A stretch of DNA of 64,000 bases from Actinoalloteichus hymeniacidonis (GTDB taxonomy: Bacteria > Actinomycetota > Actinomycetes > Mycobacteriales > Pseudonocardiaceae). How positions within the stretch are numbered: position 1 is the first letter of the stretch; each line of letters begins with the position of its first letter. The notes beneath the pieces were generated by a model. It saw nothing but the letters and a program-made list of their open reading frames with translations. It was not told where the DNA came from and ran no database searches. The translations under genes and the position numbers were made by a program. The DNA lies in assembly GCF_014203365.1 (NCBI RefSeq), contig NZ_JACHIS010000001.1:186001-250000 (forward strand), written 5' to 3'. Shown piece by piece: positions 32,366-41,257 of the stretch.

Positions 32366-33766
32366 GTGAAGGTCACCGCACACACGGCGTTACTGGCCGA
32401 GCTGCGCGCTGTTCTCGGGCGCGGCGCGGTCCTCACCGATCCCGAGGTGGTCGAGACCTACCGTCGGGACATGATGCCGCTGGCGGCTGCGGGCGTCCCG
32501 CTGGCCGTGGTCCTGCCGACCACGGCGAACCAGATCCAGCGGGTCGTCCGCGCGGCCGCGGCGGTCGGGGTGCCGATCGTGCCCCGTGGCGCGGGCAGCG
32601 GCCTGTCCGGCGCGGCGAATGCGATCGACGGCTGCCTGATCCTGTCGACCACCCGGATGCGCTCGATCCTGGAGATCGACACGGCCAACCGGCTGGCGGT
32701 CGTCGAGCCCGGCGTGGTCAACCTCGATCTACGCGAGGCGGTCGAGAAACACGGCCTGTTCTATCCACCCGACCCCTCCAGCTACGACTGGTGCACCATC
32801 GGCGGCAACCTCGCGACCAACGCGGGTGGGCTGTGCTGCGTGAAATACGGCGTCACGACCGATTCGGTGCTGGGTCTGGAGGTCGTGCTCGCCGACGGCG
32901 AACTGCTGCGAACCGGGCGGCGCACGGTGAAGGGCGTGGCGGGCTACGACCTGACCAAACTCTTCGTCGGCAGCGAGGGCACCCTGGGGGTGATCACCAA
33001 GGCGACGCTGGCGTTGCGGCCGCTGCCGCAGGCTCCCTCGACGCTGGTCGCGACCTTCGCCGAGACCCAGACCGCCGCCTCGGCCGTCAGCCGGATCGTC
33101 CGCGCCGGCCTGGTGCCGTCACTGCTGGAGATCATGGACTCGGTGTCGATCGACGCCGTGGAACGGCACCTGAACACCGAACTCGGAGCAGGCGCGGGCA
33201 GCGCGGCCCTACTGCTGGCGCAGTCCGACCTCGGGGGCGACGCGGGACGAGCCGAGATCGAGACGCTCGAACAGCTGTGTATCGACGTCGGCGCCGACTT
33301 CGCCTACAGCACCAGCGACCTCGCCGAGGGCCGATTGCTGCTGGCGGCCCGCCGGGCCGTGCTGCCCGCGCTCGAACTACTCGGCAGAGGCCTCACCGAC
33401 GACGTGTGCGTGCCGAGGACCCGGATCGGCGATCTGATCGTCGGTTGTGCGGCCATCTCGCAACGGGTCGGCCTGACCATCGCGGTGGTCGGGCACGCGG
33501 GCGACGGCAACATGCACCCGACGATCGTGTTCGACCCCGACTCACCGACCGAGACCAGCCTGGCCCGCGAGGCCTTCGACGAGATCCTGGCGCTCGGGAT
33601 CTCGCTGGGCGGCACCGTGACCGGCGAGCACGGCATCGGCAAGATCAAGCAGAACTGGCTGGCCAAGGAGATCGGCCCGATCGGCCTGCGCACCCACCGA
33701 GCGCTGAAGCAGGCCCTGGACCCGATGAACCTGTTCAACCCCGGATCGATGTTCACGGCCGAGTAA
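32366..33766 (+). CDS. FAD-linked 2-hydroxyacid oxidase (GlcD/D-lactate dehydrogenase-like)
   Basis: A 466-residue flavoenzyme of the vanillyl-alcohol-oxidase fold: FAD-binding PRGAGSGLSGAANA (near 75-90), GGNLATNAGGLCCVKYGVT, then GSEGTLGVIT. The C-terminal cap holds the metal and substrate histidines in GHAGDGNMHP, and TGEHGIG. Such enzymes oxidise glycolate, D-lactate or D-2-hydroxyglutarate and pass electrons to quinone or cytochrome. It stands alone, without GlcE/GlcF genes. GTG 32366 is preferred over GTG 32363 because it is 6 nt from the -10 hexamer. Confidence 0.9.
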   Translation: MKVTAHTALLAELRAVLGRGAVLTDPEVVETYRRDMMPLAAAGVPLAVVLPTTANQIQRVVRAAAAVGVPIVPRGAGSGLSGAANAIDGCLILSTTRMRSILEIDTANRLAVVEPGVVNLDLREAVEKHGLFYPPDPSSYDWCTIGGNLATNAGGLCCVKYGVTTDSVLGLEVVLADGELLRTGRRTVKGVAGYDLTKLFVGSEGTLGVITKATLALRPLPQAPSTLVATFAETQTAASAVSRIVRAGLVPSLLEIMDSVSIDAVERHLNTELGAGAGSAALLLAQSDLGGDAGRAEIETLEQLCIDVGADFAYSTSDLAEGRLLLAARRAVLPALELLGRGLTDDVCVPRTRIGDLIVGCAAISQRVGLTIAVVGHAGDGNMHPTIVFDPDSPTETSLAREAFDEILALGISLGGTVTGEHGIGKIKQNWLAKEIGPIGLRTHRALKQALDPMNLFNPGSMFTAE

Positions 33767-33791
33767 GCAGGCCGCGACCGACGAATCGTCC

Positions 33792-33995
33792 TCAGATCAG
33801 CGAGACCAGGCCGGCGAGCCCACCCGCCGCCAGCCCGATCACGATGATGGTCAACCACCAGAGGACGGGATGGGGTCCTCGCCTGCTTCGGTCGGCCGGT
33901 GGCTCATCCTCCGCAGCCGAGCGACCGGACCCGCCCATGACCGCCTGCGCCCGTAGCGCCTGGGACAGCAGCCGTTCGGGATCGTCTGTGCTCAC
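33792..33995 (-). CDS. small single-span membrane protein
   Basis: The 67-residue product begins with a charged helix (STDDPERLLSQALRAQA), has a Pro/Arg linker (RSRRGPHP), and ends in one transmembrane helix (about 46-66). This tail-anchored design is common in small actinobacterial proteins of unknown role. GTG 33995 is chosen because TACCGT lies 7 nt upstream (leaderless); GTG 34004 is the alternative. It converges on the oxidase gene. Confidence 0.65.
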   Translation of the reverse strand: MSTDDPERLLSQALRAQAVMGGSGRSAAEDEPPADRSRRGPHPVLWWLTIIVIGLAAGGLAGLVSLI

Positions 33996-34002
33996 CAGCG
34001 CC

Positions 34003-34008
34003 ACGGTA
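34003..34008 (-). promoter_or_regulatory. -10 hexamer of a leaderless small-protein transcript
   Basis: TACCGT on the minus strand ends 7 nt before GTG 33995. Confidence 0.45.
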
Positions 34009-34121
34009 ACCCAGCTGGTCGGGCCGCCGAGAGCGACGTGCTCGACTCCGCACCTCGCCAGCCGAGCGTCCCGGGCGGCACGGTGCGGGGCCGACCGCTC
34101 TCGCTCGCCGCAGACATCGGA

Positions 34122-35288
34122 TCAGGCGGGCTCGCCGCGTCGAAGTACCTCGCGAAGCCCGAGTTCCTCATCGAGCACCACCAGGTCGGCCCGATGCCCC
34201 GGCGTGATGCAACCGATCTCGTCCGCCAGGCCGAGTACGGCGGCGGGCCGGGTGGCGGTCGCGGCCACGGCGTCCTCGACGCTCAACCCACAGGTCTGCA
34301 CGAGGTTCCGGAAGGCCACATCCATGGTCAGGCTGCTGCCCGCCAGCGATCCGTTGTCCAACAGCGGTACGCCGTCGGTCACGGTGACCTGTAGGCCACC
34401 CAGCTCGTACTGTCCGTCGCCCATGCCGGTGGCCGAGATGGCGTCGGTCACCAGCACCGTGCGATCCGGGCCTGCATGGCGGGCGCCCATCCGCACCGTC
34501 GTGGGATGCAGATGCACCAGATCGCAGATGAGCTCCACGGTGACGCGTTCGTCGTCCAGCAGCGTCCCGATCGGCCCCGGCTCTCGGTGGTGCAGCGGCC
34601 GCATCGCGTTGAACAGGTGCGTGGCCACGGTGGCGCCCGCATCGACGGCGGGCAGCACCTGAGCCTCGAAGGCGTCGGTATGGCCGATCGCGACCAGCGA
34701 GCCGCCGTCGATCAACTGACCGACCGCCCGCACCGCTCCCTCCAACTCGGGAGCCAGCGTCACCATCCGCACGGCGCCGCGCCCGGCGGTCAGCAGGGTG
34801 GCCACCGACTCGCGATCCGGGGCCCGCAGCAGTTCGGGCGTGTGGGCACCGCAGCGGGCGGCGGACAGGAACGGGCCCTCCAGGTGGATGCCTGCCAGCT
34901 CGCCGTCCTCGACGAGTTCCGCGAGTCTGCTCACCTGCCGGGCCAATTCGGGGATCGGCCCGGAGACCAGACTGCCGAGCATCGTGGTGGTGCCGGTGGC
35001 GCGATGGGTCCGGATGGCCGTCCGGATGCGCTCCGTCGACTCGCCGTCGAAGGATTCGCCGCCACCGCCGTGACAGTGGATGTCGATGAAGCCGGGCACC
35101 AGCCAGCGGCCCGCCAGCGAGCGGGTGACCGCCGAGACAGGCGGGGTCCCGGTTCCGACCCCGAGGATCCGCCCCGCCGCAATGCTGACCCAGCCATCGT
35201 CGAGCACCCCGTCGGGCGTGACGATGCGCGCGCCCGACAACACCGATTCGGCCTCGGCGCGGGGAACGGTCGTCGTTGCGTTGGTCAT
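34122..35288 (-). CDS. nagA: N-acetylglucosamine-6-phosphate deacetylase
   Basis: NagA removes acetate from GlcNAc-6-phosphate, giving glucosamine-6-phosphate for glycolysis or the cell wall. The 388-residue amidohydrolase shows the metal pair His71/His73 in DIHCHGG, the metal-binding Glu137 in HLEGPF, GHTDA, THLFNAM and the catalytic Asp in LVTDAISATG. GGAGG precedes ATG 35288. The start overlaps the nagK stop (ATGA), so the two are co-translated. Confidence 0.94.
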   Translation of the reverse strand: MTNATTTVPRAEAESVLSGARIVTPDGVLDDGWVSIAAGRILGVGTGTPPVSAVTRSLAGRWLVPGFIDIHCHGGGGESFDGESTERIRTAIRTHRATGTTTMLGSLVSGPIPELARQVSRLAELVEDGELAGIHLEGPFLSAARCGAHTPELLRAPDRESVATLLTAGRGAVRMVTLAPELEGAVRAVGQLIDGGSLVAIGHTDAFEAQVLPAVDAGATVATHLFNAMRPLHHREPGPIGTLLDDERVTVELICDLVHLHPTTVRMGARHAGPDRTVLVTDAISATGMGDGQYELGGLQVTVTDGVPLLDNGSLAGSSLTMDVAFRNLVQTCGLSVEDAVAATATRPAAVLGLADEIGCITPGHRADLVVLDEELGLREVLRRGEPA

Positions 35289-36253
35289 CGATCCTCCAGG
35301 GTGCCGACTGCCAGTAGTGCCGCGCCGAGGCATCCGGCCTCGTCCCCCAGCTCGGCGGGCCGGAGGAGGGGAACGCGATGAAACGAGACCAGGGCCGCGA
35401 GGCGCTCGCGTACCGGGGCGATCAGTAGGTCGCCGGACTGCGCCAAGCCGCCACCCAGGACGACGACCTCCGGCGCGAGCAGCGTCACCAGCACCAGGAT
35501 CGCCCTGGTCAGTCCGTCCATGGCGTCCTGCCAGACCTCGATGGCGACCGGGTCGCCCGCCTGGACTGCGGTGGCCACCTCCGCGGCGCCCTTGACCGGA
35601 CGTCCGACGCGCTCCGCGTAGCGACGGGCCACCGCCGAGGACGAGGCCACCGCCTCCACACACCCGACGGCGCCGCAGGTGCAGCGTTCTCGATGTCCGA
35701 TGTCGACATGGCCGATCTCGCCGGCGAAGCCCGCGCCGCGCAGCAACCTGCCGTCGACCAGCAGTGCTGCGGCGATCCCGGTGCCGATCGGTAAGACCAC
35801 GGCATCCTGACAGCCTCGGGCGGCCCCGAATCGGATCTCGGCCAGGCCACTGGCCCGGATGTCGTGCCCGAAGGCGATCGGGATGTCGCTGCGGGCCGCG
35901 ATCAGCTCGCGTAGCGGCGCATCACGCCAGCCGAGGTTCGCCGAGTACACCGCGACCCCGGTCTCCTCGTCGACGATGCCCGGCACCACGATTCCCGCGC
36001 CGACGACCGGCCCCTCCGCCGCCGCCCGTAGCTCCTCGATCAGTTCGACCACCGCGTCGACGATGAGGCGCACGGTCGCGGCGCCTGCCGTCGCATCGTC
36101 CTGGTCGGCCTCGGTGGCGCGCGGCGTACGGCGGCGTCGACGTTGCAACTGCCGGGCGTGGTCAGAGCCGACAGCGACGAGCGCTGCCTTGATCTCGGTG
36201 CCGCCGACGTCGACGGCGACCACCTGACGGGTGTCCTGCTGGGTGATGCCCAC
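35285..36253 (-). CDS. nagK: ROK-family sugar kinase, probable N-acetylglucosamine kinase
   Basis: The 322-residue kinase shows the phosphate motif DVGGTEIK (15-22), the sugar-binding GHDIRAS and GHVDIGH region, and the zinc motif CTCGAVGCVEAV that defines the ROK family. There is no N-terminal helix-turn-helix, so it is an enzyme and not a repressor. Overlap with nagA and the DasR-like site upstream favour GlcNAc over glucose. GTG 36253 is chosen because it opens directly on the fold; AGGA lies 9 nt upstream. Confidence 0.85.
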   Translation of the reverse strand: MGITQQDTRQVVAVDVGGTEIKAALVAVGSDHARQLQRRRRRTPRATEADQDDATAGAATVRLIVDAVVELIEELRAAAEGPVVGAGIVVPGIVDEETGVAVYSANLGWRDAPLRELIAARSDIPIAFGHDIRASGLAEIRFGAARGCQDAVVLPIGTGIAAALLVDGRLLRGAGFAGEIGHVDIGHRERCTCGAVGCVEAVASSSAVARRYAERVGRPVKGAAEVATAVQAGDPVAIEVWQDAMDGLTRAILVLVTLLAPEVVVLGGGLAQSGDLLIAPVRERLAALVSFHRVPLLRPAELGDEAGCLGAALLAVGTLEDR

Positions 36254-36282
36254 GAGAGGGAATCCTGAAGCACGTACCCCAC

Positions 36283-36298
36283 ATTGGTCTATACAACC
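36283..36298. promoter_or_regulatory. dre-like DasR operator upstream of nagKA
   Basis: ATTGGTCTATACAACC matches the Streptomyces dre consensus ACTGGTCTAGACCACT at 12 of 16 positions. It lies 30 bp before the nagK start. DasR, a GntR-family repressor released by glucosamine-6-phosphate, controls nagKA in Streptomyces. Confidence 0.65.
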
Positions 36299-36471
36299 CG
36301 CGAAAGAGCTGGGTTTGTCACTGAACTGGGGCCGGTTGCCGATGGGTGAGCGCCAGACGTCGTAATGGACGCGACTGAGTGCGGGCGTGGCATGATGACC
36401 AGCGGTTTCGCGCAGCATTCATCGAGGGTGCCGCTGTCTCGGCGACCGGTGGAGCCTGGTTGCGCGGGTGC

Positions 36472-37071
36472 TCAGCGACCGGTGCGGATGATGCTCTGCA
36501 GTGCGTCGAGCGCCCGAGAGGCGGTGGATTTCACCGTTCCCCGGGAGATGCCGGTGGCCTCGGCGATCTCGGCCTCGGAGAGATCCCCGTAGTACCGCAA
36601 CACCAGTACCTCGCGCTGGCGCGGCGGCAGTTGGGACAGCGCCCGCACCACTGTCTGGTGTTCGGCCGTCAACATCGCCAGCGACTCGGCGGAGCGCGCG
36701 TTGGGATTGTGCGGCGGGGTGTACTCCCGGGCGGTCTTGCGCCTGCGCAGTACCGAGCGGCTGCCGTTGACCACGGCAGTTCGCAGGTAGCCGACGGCGG
36801 CGGTGGCATCCCGCAGCCCCGACCAGTTGCGATGTAGACCGGTGAAGGCCTCTTGAACGACGTCCTCAGCGGTGGAGATGTCGTCGACCAGCAGGATCGC
36901 CAGCCGCACCATGCGCATCCGGTGCTGTCGGTAGAGGTCTTCGAGGGTCAGCGGGGCAGTGGCACCCGCTTTGGGCAGCGGGGAGTCGAGTGTTCTGAGG
37001 TGGCCGAAGGTGCGCTCGACCGGACTGCTGTTCCCGTCTCCAACGCCTGAGTAAGACCTGTCCGCCGCCAC
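36472..37071 (-). CDS. SigE-family RNA polymerase sigma factor
   Basis: The 199-residue ECF-type sigma factor has region 2 (LEDLYRQHRMRMVRLAILLV, DISTAEDVVQEAFTGLHRNW) and region 4 (LSQLPPRQREVLVLRYYGD, EIAEATGISRGTVKSTASRAL). The CSS-type core is preceded by about 40 variable residues. GTG 37071 is chosen because TACCTT lies 6 nt upstream, the leaderless pattern. Unlike the two sigma genes at 53.8 and 58.5 kb, no membrane protein gene follows it. Confidence 0.88.
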   Translation of the reverse strand: MAADRSYSGVGDGNSSPVERTFGHLRTLDSPLPKAGATAPLTLEDLYRQHRMRMVRLAILLVDDISTAEDVVQEAFTGLHRNWSGLRDATAAVGYLRTAVVNGSRSVLRRRKTAREYTPPHNPNARSAESLAMLTAEHQTVVRALSQLPPRQREVLVLRYYGDLSEAEIAEATGISRGTVKSTASRALDALQSIIRTGR

Positions 37072-37077
37072 CCGAGA

Positions 37078-37083
37078 AAGGTA
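37078..37083 (-). promoter_or_regulatory. -10 hexamer of a leaderless sigma-factor transcript
   Basis: TACCTT on the minus strand ends 6 nt before GTG 37071. Confidence 0.5.
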
Positions 37084-37557
37084 CCGAGAAGCCGGCCCAC
37101 AGTCACAGGCGACTACGAAGTCGGGGGCGTCTCCTCGCCCGCCGCCGCCGGGCGGACCACCCCGGGTGACCGGCCGGCCACGCCGCGCGGTGACTGTCAA
37201 CAGGATCTCGATCCATTCGGGGCGACGAAAACATTGTTGTGACAAGCAGAATCGGTCTCTTTCGGGTTGCTACCGCACGGTAGTGCGCCGCTGTGAGTCG
37301 TCGGCCGTCGTATTGATCAGGATGTGCATCCGCTCCTTGGTGCGGCTGACCTGGTGTTTACCGGTTCGCCGAATAGATCATTCTTCGGGGCTGCCCATCC
37401 TGCCATTGTCGACGAACCATGCAACTCGACTCGGTTTCACCTTCTGGAGCGAATCATCTTCGGCTGTGGTGCGTGACCTGCTGTCGAGTCTCAATATTGT
37501 GGTCGGTTGGTATTCGGGACCAGCCTGCCGCAGTTTCATCTAAACGGAGGTTAGACC
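37084..37557. other. intergenic region between the sigma gene and the small secreted protein
   Basis: No gene is supported in this stretch. From about 37250 it is less GC-rich than its surroundings and must carry the promoter of the secreted-protein gene. I see no strong palindrome. Confidence 0.4.
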
Positions 37558-37824
37558 GTGCAGATTCGTAAGATGCTCGCCAAGACCCTCATTGCCGGCG
37601 CCATTGTGGTGGCTCCCGTTCTCGCCGCGACCCCCGCCATGGCGGGCGAATACGACAAGGGCGACAACGGCCACGGCCACGGCCAGAACGACGAGAGCTT
37701 CAAGATCGAGATCGGCGAGTGGAACAACTACAAGGTCTACAGCGACCTTGAGGTCTCGATCGACTTCAAGACCGGCTACGAGGTCGACGGCGGCAGCTTC
37801 GAGTTCGCCACGATCAAGTTCTGA
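37558..37824 (+). CDS. small secreted protein with His/Gly/Asp-rich linker
   Basis: The 88-residue product has a signal peptide (MQIRKMLAKT, hydrophobic core, ATPAMA) with predicted cleavage after Ala29. The mature 59 residues are acidic: a GDNGHGHGQND linker, then a beta-strand-like segment with alternating hydrophobics (FKIEIGEWNNYKVYSDLEVSIDF) ending in Phe. There are no cysteines. GGAGG lies 7 nt before GTG 37558, and a strong terminator follows, so it is a well-expressed single-gene unit. Family not recognised; a surface or matrix protein is possible. Confidence 0.85.
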   Translation: MQIRKMLAKTLIAGAIVVAPVLAATPAMAGEYDKGDNGHGHGQNDESFKIEIGEWNNYKVYSDLEVSIDFKTGYEVDGGSFEFATIKF

Positions 37825-37845
37825 GCGGTCTACGCGTGAACTGAG

Positions 37846-37888
37846 CGCGGCCTCGGAGAGTTGTATTTCTCCGAGGCCGCGTCTTTTT
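37846..37888 (+). terminator. intrinsic terminator of the secreted-protein gene
   Basis: A perfect 14-bp stem (37846-37859 with 37868-37881) around an 8-nt loop is followed by TCTTTTT. Confidence 0.93.
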
Positions 37889-38192
37889 GTTCGCTCGATT
37901 ACCAAGGGGGCAATCCCATCGCCCCGGTGGGCCGACCGTGAAGCGATTTCGACGCGCGGGTGGGAATTTCGGTAAGGCGGTGGATAAGTGTCCGCATCAA
38001 TGATCGACGGCTATTGATCGACAATTCGTCGACACGTACGGTGATCGTCTTGATGGTCTACCCGCGAATGGTTGTAATCCGATAATCGTGGATCATTGTG
38101 ATGTCGATCGAGCGCCATGTACTCGGCGGATCGCGCCGGCGGTAGCGTCGCCCGCGTCATGACCCTCATCGATACCGCCAGGAGCGCAACAC
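37889..38192. other. intergenic, AT-richer, no gene recognised
   Basis: TGATCGAC occurs twice (38001-38008 and 38016-38023), followed by CGAC-AATTC-GTCG (38019-38031). These may be promoter elements of the YciI gene. Nothing else is supported. Confidence 0.4.
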
Positions 38193-38480
38193 ATGGCCAG
38201 GTTCGCAGTCGAGCTCGTCTTCAGTTCGGACACCGAGGGGCGGCTCGCCGTCCGTCCGGCACACCGGGATTACCTCACCGGGCTCGCGGAGAAGGGCATC
38301 CTGCTGAGTGCGGGACCGTGGGCGGATGACACCGGGGCACTGTTGGTCTACGACGTCGCCGACGAGGACGAGCTGGAGCAGGTGCTCAACGACGACCCCT
38401 ACTGGCCCGCCGAGGTCGTCGACGAGGTGGTCATTCGAGAGTGGACACCGCTGATCGGAACCTGGGTTTCGGCCAAATAA
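38193..38480 (+). CDS. YciI-family protein
   Basis: The 95-residue protein has the ferredoxin-like YciI (YCII) fold: an opening beta strand (FAVELVFSSD), RPAHRDYLTGLAEKGILLSAGPW with His24 at the conserved active-site position, and LLVYDVADEDELEQVLNDDPY. Members include chloromuconolactone-dehalogenase-like enzymes, but most have no known reaction. AGGAG lies 7 nt before ATG 38193. The gene stands alone. Confidence 0.88.
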   Translation: MARFAVELVFSSDTEGRLAVRPAHRDYLTGLAEKGILLSAGPWADDTGALLVYDVADEDELEQVLNDDPYWPAEVVDEVVIREWTPLIGTWVSAK

Positions 38481-38567
38481 CGGCGTGTCTAGGGTGACTC
38501 GCCGTTAGGTCGGTGAGTCAGGGGACGAATCCGGACCATCCCTGAGTCACAGGGTGGTCCAAGAGTC

Positions 38568-38573
38568 AACAAT
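38568..38573 (+). promoter_or_regulatory. -10 hexamer of a leaderless DUF998 transcript
   Basis: AACAAT ends 7 nt before ATG 38581. Confidence 0.4.
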
Positions 38574-38580
38574 CGTCGGC

Positions 38581-39474
38581 ATGCGTGACACGACTGTGGC
38601 CGACACCGATCACTGGCCTGCCTCTGCGGTACGGGCGGTGGCCGCACTCTCCCTATTGGGAATCCTGCTGTCCGCCGCCGCCTTCACCGCGATGCACATC
38701 GGCTTCGGCGACCGGTTCGACTCAGTCAGCCAAACCCTCAGCGAGCTCGTCTACGTGGACGGCGGCGCCTCGCTGATCCCGCTCAGCATGGTGACTCTCG
38801 GCTTCGGTTCCCTGGTCTTACTTCCGGTGTTACGCGGCACCGGCGCACTCGACGGCAGAGTGCTGCCGGTGCTGATCGGGTTATGGGGCGTCGGCCTGGT
38901 CCTGTGCGCGTTCTTCCCCGCCGACCTGCCCAACGCGGCGCTCACCTTCTCCGGTTGGACCCACCGGCTGTCCGCGTGCATCGCCTTCCTGAGCCTCGCG
39001 CTCGCCGGACTGGTCATGTCGCAACGATTCCTCGACCGCACGATCTGGCGGCCCGTCGCCATCGGAACCCGGGTCTTGGCCGGATTGACCCTCGTCCAGT
39101 TCATCGTCTTCCTGCTCGCCTCGATGCCGATCGTGACGCCGCAACTCTGGGGCGCGGAGTTGTTCGCCGACTTCCTCGTCCGAGGTTTCGTGGAGCGCAC
39201 GATGCTCGGGACCCAGGTCGCGATGCTGGTGCTGTGGATCGGCCGGTTGCTGTACCTGACCCAGCCACGCCGGGCGCAGGCCACGGTCGGCGGCGCGGCG
39301 GCAGGCGCCGAGACCATAACCGCTGCGGCCAGTGAATTCCCGGTCAAGGAGGACGTCGACATCCCGGTCGTCCTCGACGTCGCCACGCAGGCGGAGATCG
39401 ACGAGAAGGAACTCGAAACCGTTGCGGCTCCCGCCCCATCTCCTGCGGTGACCTCGGCGGGATCGGGCGCCTGA
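38581..39474 (+). CDS. DUF998-family membrane protein
   Basis: The 297-residue protein has about six membrane helices (residues 18-225) with the DUF998 hallmarks: VSQTLSELVY after the first helix, a central FFPAD..., and a helix pair around HRLSACIAFLSLALAGLVMSQRF in part. The C-terminal 70 residues are Ala/Glu/Pro-rich and cytoplasmic. Function of the family is unknown. ATG 38581 is 7 nt after AACAAT; GTG 38554 is an alternative start. Confidence 0.8.
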   Translation: MRDTTVADTDHWPASAVRAVAALSLLGILLSAAAFTAMHIGFGDRFDSVSQTLSELVYVDGGASLIPLSMVTLGFGSLVLLPVLRGTGALDGRVLPVLIGLWGVGLVLCAFFPADLPNAALTFSGWTHRLSACIAFLSLALAGLVMSQRFLDRTIWRPVAIGTRVLAGLTLVQFIVFLLASMPIVTPQLWGAELFADFLVRGFVERTMLGTQVAMLVLWIGRLLYLTQPRRAQATVGGAAAGAETITAAASEFPVKEDVDIPVVLDVATQAEIDEKELETVAAPAPSPAVTSAGSGA

Positions 39475-39668
39475 ATCGAGGGGCACGGCGCAGCCGGGAG
39501 GGGCGCAACCCTTGCGCTGGATCGATCCACTCGCGAGGATTCGCCGTACCCAAGATCTTCAACCGGCAGCAGGTCTCCGGCGGGGCTGATCGTAGGATGC
39601 ACACCGGGTAGCCGAACGACAGCCATCAGCGCGGACTCGCTGCGCCGGGCGCCTACAGGAGGAATCCG

Positions 39669-40703
39669 ATGCCCATCGCAACCCCAGAGGTCTACGCGGA
39701 GATGCTCGACCGGGCCAAGGCGAACCAGTTCGCCTACCCCGCGATCAACGTCACCTCCTCAGAGACCCTCAACGCGGCATTGCGCGGATTCGCGGAAGCC
39801 GAGAGCGACGGCATCGTCCAGGTGTCGACCGGTGGCGCGGAATTCGCCTCTGGCACCAAGGTCAAGGACATGGTCACCGGCGCGACCGCACTCGCGGAGT
39901 ACGCCCACGTCGTGGCCGCGAAGTACCCGGTGAACATCGCGCTGCACACCGACCACTGCCCCAAGGAGAAGCTCGACGGCTTCGTCCGTCCCCTGCTGGC
40001 GATCAGCCAGGAGCGGGTCGACCGGGGCGAGAACCCGCTCTTCCAGTCGCACATGTGGGACGGCTCGGCGATTCCGGTCGACGAGAACCTGGAGATCGCG
40101 GTCGGCCTGCTCGAGGCCTCGGCCAAGGCCAAGGTCGTGCTGGAGATCGAGATCGGCGTGGTCGGCGGCGAGGAGGACGGCGTCGCCAACGAGATCAACG
40201 ACAAGCTGTACACCTCCTCGGAGGACTACCTCAAGACCGTCGACGCCCTCGGCGGCGGCGACAAGGGCCGCTACCTGCTGGCCGCGACCTTCGGCAACGT
40301 GCACGGCGTCTACAAGCCGGGCAACGTGAAGCTGCGTCCCGAGATCCTCAAGCAGGGTCAGGATGTCGCGTCCGAGAAGCTCGGGTTGCCTGCGGGCTCC
40401 AAGCCGTTCGACCTGGTTTTCCACGGCGGCTCCGGCTCGTTGCTGTCGGAGATCCACGAGGCGCTGGACTACGGCGTGGTGAAGATGAACATCGACACCG
40501 ACACGCAGTACGCCTTCACCCGGCCCATCGTCAGCCACATGTTCTCCAACTACGACGGTGTGCTGAAGATCGACGGCGAGGTCGGCAACAAGAAGGTCTA
40601 CGACCCGCGCAGCTACCTCAAGGCCGCCGAGCAGGGCATGGCCGCCAGGATCGCGCACGCCTGCGAGAACCTGCGCTCCTCGGGGCGGATGCTCGCGGGC
40701 TGA
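39669..40703 (+). CDS. fba: class II fructose-bisphosphate aldolase
   Basis: This zinc enzyme splits or forms fructose-1,6-bisphosphate in glycolysis and gluconeogenesis. The 344-residue product shows catalytic Asp95 and zinc ligand His96 in LHTDHCPKEKLDGF, the second zinc region GNVHGVYKPGNVKL, and the third in VFHGGSGS. Length and the opening MPIATPEVYAEML are those of the actinobacterial long type. GGAGGAAT lies 5 nt before ATG 39669. DUF3151 follows, as in other actinobacteria. Confidence 0.96.
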   Translation: MPIATPEVYAEMLDRAKANQFAYPAINVTSSETLNAALRGFAEAESDGIVQVSTGGAEFASGTKVKDMVTGATALAEYAHVVAAKYPVNIALHTDHCPKEKLDGFVRPLLAISQERVDRGENPLFQSHMWDGSAIPVDENLEIAVGLLEASAKAKVVLEIEIGVVGGEEDGVANEINDKLYTSSEDYLKTVDALGGGDKGRYLLAATFGNVHGVYKPGNVKLRPEILKQGQDVASEKLGLPAGSKPFDLVFHGGSGSLLSEIHEALDYGVVKMNIDTDTQYAFTRPIVSHMFSNYDGVLKIDGEVGNKKVYDPRSYLKAAEQGMAARIAHACENLRSSGRMLAG

Positions 40704-40726
40704 CCCGCGACGCACCTCTCGACACG

Positions 40727-40757
40727 ACGCCTCGGCGGGCCCTGCCCGCTGGGGCGT
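40727..40757 (+). terminator. fba terminator hairpin
   Basis: Arms 40727-40740 and 40744-40757 pair over 14 positions (two G-U pairs) around CCT, followed by TCTGTGTT. Confidence 0.75.
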
Positions 40758-40823
40758 TCTGTGTTCCAGGCGAACCCGTTTCCGGCGGCAACGGGCGACG
40801 CCCCGAGGGATGGGCGGCGTTGG

Positions 40824-40829
40824 CAGAAT
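40824..40829 (+). promoter_or_regulatory. -10 hexamer of a leaderless DUF3151 transcript
   Basis: CAGAAT ends 7 nt before ATG 40837. Confidence 0.45.
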
Positions 40830-40836
40830 GGCGGGC

Positions 40837-41253
40837 ATGACCCACGCGAACCTGCTCGGCGGTCCGGAACCCACGCTGCTGCCCGAATCCCCCGGCCCGC
40901 AACAAGAGCTGGACAACGGCACCGACCCCTCGGCGGTCGCGGCCGCGCACCCGTCGTTCAGCGCGGCCTGGGCCGTGCTGGCCGAGGCCGCCCTCGCAGC
41001 CGACCAGCCGGTGGCGGCCTACGCCTACGCCCGCACCGGCTACCACCGGGGCCTGGACGCCCTACGCCGGTCCGGCTGGAAGGGCCACGGCCCCATCCCG
41101 TGGGCGCACGCCCCCAATCAGGGTTTCCTGCGTTGCCTCGCCGCGTTGGCCAGGGCCGCGGGCGCCATCGAGGAGACCGAGGAGGAGCAGCGTTGCCTGA
41201 CCTTCCTCGCCGACTCGGACCCGGCCGCACCCGCCGCAGTGGGCCTGGGCTGA
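40837..41253 (+). CDS. DUF3151-family protein
   Basis: A 138-residue alpha-helical protein with the family pattern HPSFSAAWAVLAEAAL, AYAYARTGYHRGLDALRRSGWKG and NQGFLRCLAALARAA, which resembles a TPR-like helical pair. It is a steady neighbour of fba in actinobacteria, with no known role. ATG 40837 is chosen over upstream ATGs because of the -10 hexamer 7 nt before it. The next gene starts 4 nt after the stop. Confidence 0.85.
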   Translation: MTHANLLGGPEPTLLPESPGPQQELDNGTDPSAVAAAHPSFSAAWAVLAEAALAADQPVAAYAYARTGYHRGLDALRRSGWKGHGPIPWAHAPNQGFLRCLAALARAAGAIEETEEEQRCLTFLADSDPAAPAAVGLG

Positions 41254-41257
41254 TCCG

